This document shows, in pieces, positions 10,080 to 19,674 of a DNA stretch of 24,906 nucleotides. The notes beneath the pieces are model-generated. The model saw only the letters and a list, made by a program, of their open reading frames with translations. It had not been told where the DNA came from and searched no databases. The position numbers were made by a program, and so were the translations under genes. Origin of the DNA: Plakobranchus ocellatus (taxonomy: Eukaryota; Mollusca; Gastropoda; Plakobranchidae); NCBI GenBank assembly GCA_019648995.1, contig BLXT01005430.1:435771-460676 (forward strand), written 5' to 3'. Position 1 is the first letter of the stretch; each line of letters opens with the position of its first letter.

Positions 10080-11280
10080 GTTATTCCACAACACAAAAAC
10101 ACTCAACAGAAAAATTCAAACAAAAGAAAACATACTTAACACACAGAAGTGAGCGTTCTCTCTTAGCTATATTGTAAAAATTTATTCAGAAGAAAGTAAA
10201 TTCAACACGTTACGCTGTGTATAAATATTTATGTAATCCATTTTGGTTGAACAGACTTCTGCACAAAGAAAAAGTGTGAAGTTTTGTTGTTGTTGTTTTA
10301 TTTTCTTGGAAATTATTATATATTTTGTGTGGTCTTGAGATAGGTTTCGATAGATAAACTCTGCCTCAACTTGTGCGAACCATGCGGCCTGGGTTCGAAA
10401 CCCTAGACATAGGGGACTTAAGTACAACGACATCAACTGCCATGTTTTATTATTCGATCTATGACAACAAACTAGCTGACATTGCGTATAAACGAGATCT
10501 GTTTTACGATCAAACAAACTGAAATAATCGTAATATAACATTATAAATCTTAAGCAAATAGTTTCTTCAATTAAAAATAATAGATGTAGTCGGTTTTCCT
10601 CCTAACCCCACCTTATTCTCCTCTTAAAATCCATTTTATTACGATGTCTTATTCATTTCAAGAGCACGCCAGCCTCGTTACTCTTCTTGTATCTCAGAAG
10701 GTTCATTAACTTTTAATGGATCCTCTTTTAAGCAAAAAAGTTTGTTTTTGTGAAGATCGCGCGTTTGTAAAACTATGATCTCAGTTTTTAAGGTCATCGT
10801 CATCTGACGCTCAAATTCAACAAACTGCACAAGAGGGAGTGACCCTGTTGAGAATAATCACTACGGCTGACACAAGAACTTGCAGATCCTTGTTTAAACA
10901 CTATCTGAACTAATACAGGCCGAGAAAAGGTAAAAGAGAAACCATACAATGTACCGAATCAAAAAGATAGCGTGATGGTGCAAGGGAGAGAACAAAAAAT
11001 ATCGGAACATCATATTTTCGATTTTATTCGAACAAATAGAAATAAGGAATCTGACAACTGTAACGCATGGGAAAAAATACAAAATCTTTTGACATTATTT
11101 CCATTGTTTACCAATTTTCTGGGATTCCCAAAAACCATGGTTACATTTCCATGGATAGCATTTCCAATTTTTTGACAATGTGTATGTATATCCTACTGGA
11201 TAACGCTGACCGTTGTGTTCGCAGTCTGGAAAATATGGGAGAACCGATTTTTCTTTATTGAGATTACCAAAAAATTTAGA
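10080..11280. other. Intergenic stretch without recognisable genes
   Basis: Apart from the B-box segment, both strands show only short chance frames. The longest, 119 codons on the minus strand at 10182-10541, has low-complexity Gln/Lys stretches and no family resemblance. Confidence 0.5.
10340..10412 (+). repeat. tRNA-like B-box, possible SINE fragment
   Basis: GGTTCGAAACC at about 10392-10402 matches the RNA polymerase III B-box consensus (GGTTCGANNCC) at every position. A convincing A-box is not seen upstream in the preceding 50-60 bases and the segment does not fold into a full cloverleaf by eye. It is more likely a decayed tRNA-derived SINE than a tRNA gene. Confidence 0.3.
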
Positions 11281-11282
11281 CT

Positions 11283-11530
11283 GATTGTTAGACAGAAAAA
11301 AGAGTGCTGTGTGTCTCACATTTAGGTTGAATGTAAGACAGAAAAAGAGAGTACGAGCATCTCATCTTTAAGTGATTGTTAGACAGAAAAGAGAGTGTTT
11401 TCTGTCTCATCTTTAGGTTGATTGTCAGATAGAAAAAAAAGTGTTGTGCGTCTCATGTTTAGGTTGATTGTAAGACAGAAAAGATTGTTTTTCACCTCAT
11501 CTTTAGGCTGTTTGTAAGATAGAAAAGATG
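11283..11530. repeat. 46-bp tandem repeat, about 5.4 units
   Basis: The anchor ga(c/t)agaaaa recurs at 11291, 11337, 11382, 11428, 11474 and 11518, i.e. every 44-46 bases. The rest of each unit follows the pattern gagtg...ctcat(c/g)tttaggttgattgt. Units differ at several positions, so the array is not very recent. Confidence 0.85.
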
Positions 11531-11654
11531 GAAAGCAAGGAAATTCCTCTTAAGCAATTTGAATATGGGAAGTTTTCCTTAAATGGTGGTCGATAACCAA
11601 GGCTTTTCTATTTTACCTTAACATGCTTTGAAAAAAGATATAAAGGAAGGTGTC

Positions 11655-12131
11655 TCATCTCTTAGCGGTAATGAAAAGTTCAGGTTGCTGGATAGCTTCT
11701 TTCCTCTCACACATGAGTTTGCCTGTGACGACTAAGATGGACACCATACTTGAGATGGTTTTGGCCACCGACTGGCTTGTTTTCTTGTGAATTGAGATTT
11801 CCTGGCTGGTTCTATTAGGAGCAGGAGACTCACTAAGCACGACTCTTGTGCCGGTTTTTACCATCGACTGGCCTCTCTTTCGATGCCATGAGACCTGGTG
11901 AATCCTTCACCCCCCCCNNNNNNNNNNNNNNNNNNNNNNNNNNNNNNNNNNNNNNNCCCCCTCCTTTGTCCCCCTTTTCACTGGAAATTCAGCTTCATCC
12001 GCTCCTATGGTGTCGATTAGACCACAATCTGTGGCTCTATATTCTTTATGTGGCGCCATGAGGCCACAAACTGAGGTCATGGGGAAATCCGAAATAATAA
12101 CCACAGGAGGAAATGATTCTGTCCAGGCCAA
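11655..12131 (-). other. Possible coding segment around an assembly gap
   Basis: On the minus strand two stretches flank the N-run. 12131-11957 reads through SFPPVVIISDFPMTSVCGLM and GLIDTIGADEAEFPVK. 11864-11655 reads through SESPAPNRTSQEISIHKKTS and SILVVTGKLMCERKEA. Base composition is less AT-rich than the surroundings, and a T-run followed by an AG lies just upstream on the minus strand. No family is recognised. It could be a minus-strand exon or an old repeat. Confidence 0.18.
11918..11956. other. Assembly gap (39 N) in a C homopolymer
   Basis: Thirty-nine Ns are bordered by seven C on the left and four C on the right. The gap probably reflects a poly-C tract that the assembly could not cross, so its true length is unknown. 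Confidence 0.95.
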
Positions 12132-14863
12132 AAAAAAAAACCTGGATGTCCTCAGTTCCTCTTATTACTTTGAGCAAAATTCAAGGTAATTTTCTTAGTT
12201 ACCTGCTAAGCCAACCAGATTCAATTTTTTTTCGCACTTATCGAAACCTTTCATTTAAGCTAAACAATTATGTCAAGATTCAAATCGTTATCTAATTTAT
12301 TTTTTATTATAAAGATCCATCTAGCTAGTTTACCATTACCAACATATCAGAGATGGAGTGACTGAAGCTTTTAGTAGCAATTGCTGCGTTATTAGAAGTG
12401 AGTTGATGGTTGGAAAACAGAGAGAGGAAAAATGATAATAAAAAAGAGATAAAAAGGCAGAAAATAAGAAGACATCGACAAAAAAGTTGAGTTGATGAAA
12501 ATATAAGTAGATAAAAGCTTTGAGGGGTACAGGAGTTCTGTAGATGGTATAGGAATTGGGAGCATTTTATTCTATAAATATCACAGTACGATAATTATTA
12601 AAGGAAGTATATAATCTTATTTTCCCTTACATTGTAGTCTGTTTCCGTCTAGACCGGAAAAAGCAGTACAAAGTAAAACACAGATCACCGCAATATAGGC
12701 CTTAAAAAAAGATACATATTTTAGCTTGACGTTATGAATCGACATTTTCAAGTAAAAAGAAAATAAATAAATAAATAAAATACAAAATTTAGCTGGATAT
12801 TATTAATATTTCCTACATCTTCAAGCAAAGAACACATATTTTGAGTTTACAAAAAAATTCTAATGTGATAGGACTACAGCACAAAAAGACTGTCTCGATA
12901 TTATATATTGCTATTAAAATAAACTTGAAAGATTAGTGTTTTTTTCTAAAAATTCCAAAGAACAAAATGGTCCAGAACTGTACGATAGTGATTCTTAAAG
13001 GATTTATTTCTGATCAAATTGATTGATTAAGGGAAATAGTTTTGCTTTTAAAAAAAACAACAAAACAAAAATCTCACAGACTAAATCGTCAAATATAAAA
13101 TCACTTTGTCCCGTATTTTCTATGAATACATTTTGCTTTTCCTCTATTTAAAAACAGTATCTGTGAGAGCTAAATTGATGATGCTGTCAATGTATTTTAC
13201 TTGTTCAATTAAAATAAAGATTAAAAAGTTTTTAAATTTACTCCTAATAATTTCAATAAATAAGATTACATATTCATATTAAAAGAATATGTTTATGCGA
13301 TTTAAAGAAGAACAGTTTAATTATTATCTCAAATTATTATTGAAACAACAAGAGTCACATTCATTATTTAGATATAGGAATACAATATGAGCTTACAAAT
13401 GGCATTTTTACTGACAGACAAACAATAACTTAAATCTCTATCCCATTCCGTCAAAAGACGTGCGAGTTAATACATTTGTGCTTTAATTCTCTTTTGGTAA
13501 GTAAATTTCAAAAATATATGAGAGCTCTAGCGCAATATCCTCAGAGACCTTACATAATTTTCTCTGTTTGCTCACATTTGATAATTTGGTGTCCTTATTT
13601 TTTATTGAAAGAGCACCGTTGTCGAGATAAAGACCTACAGTTCATGCAATGTCCTAAATACTGAAGTTATATACGAAAGACATATTGAAAATCTAAGAAT
13701 TTTAAGATTTATAGTCTTATGAGAGACGTTGACTGGACCATAACTTTGATGATGTCCGTCATCGAGATAAAACTTTTAAAAACATCAATTAAGATAAGGC
13801 TTTCTAGAAAGAAAAATATGCTTCAAACTTTGAAATTTGAAATATTTAAAAACAGAACTGTCAAGTTTTAGAAACATTCTTTTTCTTAGAATAGAATCTT
13901 TCCTTTGAAACCGACGCATTGCATTATGACAGAAAGTCTGATGCTTATGTTTAAATGAATGCAAATATAATCACAAAGATTACATCCTCTAGGCAATATC
14001 ATGTACAGCCTAAATTCATTTTGTTTGAATATTCAATTTTAAACACTTACAGTTAATTTTTCTTAGTTTTTTTTTTTTTTTGTTTGTGTGTGTGTGAGAG
14101 TAAAAATTTAAAAACTAAAATGAAATGCTATGAAGATACGTTCAAAGAAACGCGAGTGTAGAATATTACAACAAACAAGATATTTTTCATATAAACAAAT
14201 CAAGTCTTACTAGGGATGCCATTTCTCAAACAGTGGTTGGATCTTCAGAGTCGATAAAATGAAGTTGAGTTTTGTCAGGTTTCAGATTTAGCGTCTGGCT
14301 GTTGGCACAAGCGAGTCAGCTACTGAAAGAAATATGTGATTGCAGGGATCTTTGTCCGCAAAGGACAACATCTGGTGGTACATGAGTGTTAAGCAATCGG
14401 TCGTAGCCAATCAAAGAGCAGTATCGTTGTGCCTACGTATCATTCAGCTTCTCTCACAATAAGTATATGACAGATCTTTCAAACATCTTTTACATTTAGA
14501 TACTGATCAATAAAACTGTGACGCTCAACCGACAGCGTTTGTCCTTTTTGTGGGTCACATAATATACGCAATATTGTTTTTTCAATGGCAGAGGCGCTCA
14601 ACTTTCAGCCACCAGCAGTCAAAAGAAACGCAGTATCGTAACTCTGTGATCCAGCAGCACTTTTTACACCTTGGTTTGTTTAATCTCATAGTTTCTCTCA
14701 AAGGGCTGACCGTTAAATTTGGGAAAAATCGCTAATACATGTGCAGTCTTTAACTTTATCGGATTTAAATGCTTTCGTAAATCCACCAATCGTTGTCTAC
14801 GTTACCTCTGTTATATTTGCGCTATTGCACCACACACACACAAATTATATCCCTATTAAACCC
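12132..14863. other. AT-rich intergenic region with simple repeats
   Basis: No coding region is recognised on either strand. Simple repeats include (AAAT)n at about 12759-12780, a T-run followed by (GT)n at about 14068-14096, and a short (CA)n at about 14829-14843. A purine-rich stretch lies at about 12418-12520. Confidence 0.5.
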
Positions 14864-15107
14864 TGCATACAAAACAAAGCAGTTCTTTACCAGACCTTGC
14901 ACGCGGCAAGGATAAGCCTTTACAAAACCAAGTATACAAGAATAACGTCTTTACCAAATCTTACTTACAAGGTTTACTAAAAATCTTGTTCATGAATACG
15001 GCAGGATTTTACAAAACTTTCGACACAAGACAAGGTACATTTTTAACTAAAATTCCCTCAATACAAAGTAAACTTGACCAAACTTAGCACACAAACATGG
15101 CAATTCG
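14864..15107. repeat. Degenerate tandem repeat, period about 33 bp
   Basis: Eight or so units of 25-34 bases can be laid out, each ending in a phrase like tttac(c/a)aaa(c/t)c and starting with tt or ta followed by an aca-rich core and, in several units, (g)caagg. Examples start at 14864, 14897, 14930, 14961, 14986, 15019, 15053 and 15085. Units have diverged strongly, so this is an old minisatellite; the alignment was made by eye. Confidence 0.5.
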
Positions 15108-15784
15108 AAAGTCAGTCTTGCTTTATGGAAAGATTCTAAAAGCCCACCCTACAAATTAATTTAAAATAAAAAAAAAGATGATTTGATTGACAGTTGTTGC
15201 AATAAAATTACATTTTTATTTGTGGCGTTTTTAATTTCCTTTTACGGAAAGTTGACAGGAAAGGGGCTTAATTTTTTATTGCTTTGTTGCAGAATTTTAA
15301 AACTTGGACTCATCCATTAATCGAAGTAAGCGGGTTGCGCTTAATACACAACATCTTGTAGTGACACACTTACGTCACCCTGCACCCTTCACTCTCATTG
15401 ATGGAGTCTACGTGGCGCCACCAGAGAGAGGTCTGCACTAGACTGTACCTGCGACACGTTATATTTTTTTTCACAACACAGCGCTCAGTCTTCCCAAACG
15501 CTATTTCAACTTGCACTATGGGTTTTTTTTTTATTCCAAATTAACAAGCCTTGAATAAACCCCAATTCTATAGATAAGCGGCTAGATAGGTCTAGGTCTA
15601 CCCTACATTTCATTAAAAAAAAAAAACTTGCTTTTTTTTTAGGAAAATACATAGCCTGCCTGTATCGGGAGATTATATTCATTTATTTATACTGGCCCGA
15701 GCCTTAAACTAAAGGACATGTTTAAAATTAGTGCAGTTTTCACAAAAACTCGAATGTGAACGGACAAATAAGCTTTACAATGAG

Positions 15785-15877
15785 AGAATCTTTTAACATA
15801 ATTCTGGAAAATGTGAGAGAATACTTTTAAAATAATTCTTTTTCATTAGACTTAACACTGCCAGCAATTCCCAAAAG
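15785..15877 (-). repeat. Inverted copy of DD3-3 intron sequence
   Basis: This stretch is the reverse complement of about 19512-19604, the intron upstream of the decayed exon at 19675. Phrases such as agagaata, aaaataattctttttcatta and ctgccagcaattccc match with few changes. The looser homologue in copy A is at about 655-745. It is either an inverted fragment of the gene or a dispersed repeat present in all three places. Confidence 0.75.
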
Positions 15878-16388
15878 CCTTACAAAAGAGTTGAAAAACA
15901 AAATAAATCAAAACAAAGAGAAAGCAAGAAGCGGTCATGTGAAGAATTCTCATATGCTGCACATGGCAGCATTTCTTACTGAAAATAAGTATTTGGGCAT
16001 GGTTTGACATGGTTTACAACGATAGGCAAATTTTATAGAGGACTGACGAGATTTTTAAGGAGATAATATTACAACGTAACTGATATGTAGAGAATGTTTC
16101 GAGAGGTGAATAACTGTTGCATAATGAGCTGGCAGAAAGAACAGCATTATTTTTAATGTCCCCTTTTTTTAAAATTCACGATCAATATTGAATGGGCTTT
16201 ACGCGATTATTTCAAAACATTTTAGCTATGAAATTGTTGAATGATTGCCTACAAGAGAATGTGACCCTAATTTCATTCCTAAATGGTGGACTAGGCTTAT
16301 CAACCCCAAACCAATATTAAATTACATGGATGCAAAATATCCAAGCAAGCGTATCAGCACAGACGAACATATTCATGCATATTTTTCA
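15878..16388. other. AT-rich stretch without recognisable genes
   Basis: No coding or structural signal found on either strand. The + frame starting at 16245 is open mostly because it runs into the CT tract. Confidence 0.5.
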
Positions 16389-16480
16389 TCTCTTTTCTCT
16401 CCCTCTCTCTTCTCTGTCTCTCTCACCCTCATTCTCTGTCTCTCCCTCTCCCTCTCTCTCTCTTTCTCTGATTCTCGATT
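16389..16480. repeat. Polypyrimidine (CT)n tract
   Basis: About 90 bases of almost pure C and T, mainly tctctc and ccctct units with a few interruptions. Confidence 0.85.
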
Positions 16481-16601
16481 TGACTAGTAAGCCTATCTTT
16501 TTTTTTTAAATATTCTCGAATGCTCCATTCCATACGGGCTGGTTCTCTTGAGCACCGCAGAAGCCCAGATTACCATGTAAACTTGAGTAATCGCCAGTCA
16601 A

Positions 16602-16629
16602 ATCACGAATGTTCCAGAAAACTCCAGAA
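16602..16629. promoter_or_regulatory. Heat-shock-element-like array
   Basis: Inverted 5-bp units typical of heat shock factor binding sites follow at exact 5-base steps: (A)TC at 16602, GAA at 16607, TTC at 16612, GAA at 16617, (C)TC at 16622, GAA at 16627. Four units are perfect and two have one mismatch. The array lies about 150 bases upstream of the first recognisable exon of DD3-3 copy B. It may be inside an intron, so a promoter role is only a possibility. Confidence 0.35.
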
Positions 16630-16633
16630 ATCT

Positions 16634-16660
16634 TGTTTCGTTTTGTTTTGTTTTGTTTTA
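16634..16660. repeat. (GTTTT)n short tandem repeat
   Basis: Four to five GTTTT-type units directly after the heat-shock-like array. A similar (GTTTT)n run occurs at about 18842-18872 in the intron before the exon at 18948. Confidence 0.8.
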
Positions 16661-16775
16661 AAATAAAAACAACACCCTTGGTTACTAATACTTCACCGCT
16701 GTATTAGGCCAACACCACATGAGAACCTGTCTATACAGCTGTATATTTTTCTCATTGCCCTCTCTTCCTCTTTTC

Positions 16776-19038
16776 GGTCTCTTCAATTCTCAAAATAATG
16801 ATCTTGGTGGCTACAACGTTGGTTCACTTTTCTACTACAAGGGATCTGAGCTTCCAATTGAGTGGTACGCTTTGTCAATGTAGATTTTATCTTATTACTG
16901 ACTACTTGCAAATATACAAATTTATGTCACATTTATCCGTAAATTTGATTGTTTCGGACAATTAATTTCAGAAAAAGAAGCAACAAAAATGATTTAAAAA
17001 AAAAAAAAAAAAAATATTGTATTGCTAGGGCGTGGATTATGCAATAAACTTCTTTGCCTTTTGTATCATAATATTATTTTATCCCAAAATGCCTGAAATC
17101 GATATATTAATGTTAATGATTAATTTTTTTCCCGTTTAATGGCCATTATTTTTGTAATTATTTTAATTTTAGTATCGATTTAATGATCTTTCAGTTTCAA
17201 ATATAAAAAAATCATTTGCATCTTCTGGTGCAATATCTCTACCAGTGATTTTGCTCCATGGGACACAAATTCATCTCACAGATCTCATCCCAGAAAACTG
17301 AGTGCTGGGTCAAAGATCGATTTGGCAGAAAAGTTTGGCTTTCCCACTGAAAAAAATGCAAAAGCCCGAGGATTTATTGTCAAGAACAATCCTGTTGTGA
17401 AGCTTTTCGATGGAGTTGATCTAGATCTTCGCCTGGCTGTTAATACAGCACAGTTTGGTCGTGTGTTTGAAGATTCGTAAGATTTCTCTTTGAACAAGTT
17501 TAGTTGAATTGTAAGTTGCAATGTGAGTATTTTAGATACAGCTAGAGCTGTAGTCTATGAGATATGATATGTGTGTCAAGATATTGATAGTAGATATTAA
17601 TATCAAGTAAAATACATGCTGCTCTTCAGACAGAAGTGGTAATCTCATCTTCTCATATGAGCAACAGGAGAATAATCATCATCCAGTGCTTATCTATCAT
17701 CAAACTCATCATCCCCGATTCTTTGTATCTTTAGCCATTCACTCACCTCACAAGTTGCTGTACCTTTCATATCTAATTTCTCTCTACCTGTTGATTATCC
17801 TCTGCATTGTCTTCACTCTTCAGCACCCGCTACAATATTTTTCTCCTTAGACCTTCATGTTTTTTCAGCTTGTATAATGAAAAAATAATTGAATCGATAA
17901 TTCGATTAGAGTAAATGAAATAACAAGTGGGCTGAAAAGTCATTGTATTTTTCTTTTGATTTGCTTGTTCTTTGTGCCCTTAAAGATGACTAGAATATTG
18001 CATTTTTTGCTTGAATGAATATTACTTTGCACTACTTTTTCAGTATTTTTACTAACCAATCATTTATGTCTGCCATGTTTATCAGGTCCCACATTTTTGC
18101 TATGCGCCCAGTGCCTGAGGATCTAGAAATTAAAGCAGGTGCTGCTATCCGTAACCTGAATGTGAGGGGCAAGAGAGGAAAGATTGTACAGGTCTTTCCG
18201 GCTGTAGAATATGACTTTGTGCCTAATGTGCTGAAGGAGATTTTGTGCACATACAGTGAGAAAGGAACATTTTCATCCATATTTTTTACTGTTTTTAAAC
18301 CTAATATTAGTATTGATCATATCTGGTAATATAATTAAAATTGGCAAGATCACCACTCGGGAAACACTACTAACAATGTAAAATCTAGGATCTGGAGGAT
18401 TCAAGGGCAACTGAATTGATACATAAAGTAAATATAAAGAAGACAGTTGCCAAGTAAATACTATATTGAAAACTAAACGGTACTCAGAAAGTTAATTAAT
18501 GATAAAATAAAACATTTAAACTTGTCACCGTTGGGTTAAGTGTTAGTTGATAGCTGCCTATTTTGTATTGATCGTACATAGTTGATAAATAGTAGTTTAA
18601 CATTTTTTATGTGGACCATCATTGGAATTCCAAGAATGTTATTATCATATTAAGATTGTATGTGCAATTTTGCACCTTTTCTTATTCTTATACTTCTTCT
18701 TATTTTTTTTTACGTCTTCTAGTTGTCTAACTTAGTTTGTGGTCATGTGTATTTTTTAAATCATCACAAATTATACTATTGAATACTTTAGAGCTTATAG
18801 ACTCTTGGGTTTTTGTTTTTTGGTTGTTTTTTTTCCTCTGTGTTTTTTGTTTTGTTTTGTTTTGTTTTGTTTCGAAAGCTTATTTTTCCATTATCATTTT
18901 GTCTCGAAAGCTCATTACTCGTGTTCTCATTTCGCTTTTGGTTTTAGATGGACTGGCTCTAATACAAAACCTAACAATAATCCTGGCCAGGGCTTGGCTG
19001 GCAGTGACCTCGGCATTTTTGTTCTATTAAATTTACAG
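16776..19038 (+). pseudogene. DD3-3 copy B, better-preserved 5' exon group
   Basis: Exon 16776-16864 reads GLFNSQNNDLGGYNVGSLFY through ELPIEW with donor gtacgc, but its acceptor position has CG where AG is expected. Exon 17195-17476 is open throughout, with CIFWCNISTSDFAPWDTNSS and LRLAVNTAQFGRVFEDS, donor gtaaga; it appears to lack a few residues of the expected arginine-rich CIFR-type start. Exon 18086-18255 reads SHIFAMRPVPEDL and NLNVRGKRGKIVQVFPAVEY; its end (GDFVHIQ in the +1 frame, donor gtgaga) is out of frame with its start, so bases were lost near 18228-18240. Exon 18948-19038 completes the codon for QW and reads TGSNTKPNNNPGQGLAGSDL, ending LNLQ with donor gtgaaa, in phase with VYPEGN-type exons. 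Confidence 0.85.
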
Positions 19039-19674
19039 GTGAAATTTCAAAACCTTTGAGGCAGATGATTTTTTAATTTATTTTTTGTTCTTGCAATTTT
19101 ATTTTATAGATAATTTTCGATGATGTTTGCTCATAAAATGAAATATCAGTGGAATTTTTTTTTCCTGAAAGGAAACTTTCCATGTAAAAAAAAAAAAATC
19201 AATATCCAACTACACTATCCTGCTTCAAGCATAGGTGAACTAGTACAAGCTTATTTCTTACAGTTTGAGATGATAGGGACCTTCAATATAATATCAAAAC
19301 CTTAAAAAAGGCACGTAAATTGTATTCTTAGAAATAATATGAAAGAAACAAAGCATAAGTAATGATGCACACAAAATAACTTTGCTTGAATACCGAAATA
19401 AGTTAGGGAAAAAATGCTAACATAAGCTTGTAAATGGGCATAATGTGAGAAAAGTATTAATTTATATTTACAAGCCTAGAAAGTTAGATAAGAAAATTAA
19501 ACAGATTTTTCGGTGAATATTTGGGAATTGCTGGCAGTCTAATGAAAAAGAATTATTTTAAAAATATTCTCTCATATTTTCCAGAATTATTTTAAAAGAT
19601 TTTCCCATTTTTTCTCTAAATGAAAGTGCCTGTAAATTAAACATCTTGTACAGGATGGTCCTGATTTTCTCTAG

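Noticed and set aside
10391-10403. Possible tRNA gene
   Set aside because: The B-box is perfect but there is no matching acceptor stem, anticodon arm or A-box in the right place.
10182-10541. 119-codon minus-strand frame
   Set aside because: Low-complexity Gln/Lys runs, no recognisable motif, and the B-box repeat lies inside it.
11283-11530. CRISPR-like array
   Set aside because: The units are contiguous diverged tandem repeats without unique spacers, and the sequence is clearly eukaryotic.
14400-14475. Possible promoter (CCAAT-like at about 14406 and a TATA-like stretch near 14464)
   Set aside because: No coding region follows within a reasonable distance, and both motifs are common in AT-rich DNA.
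16245-16487. 80-codon + strand frame ending in Ser/Leu repeats
   Set aside because: The end is created by the CT tract and the beginning resembles nothing known.
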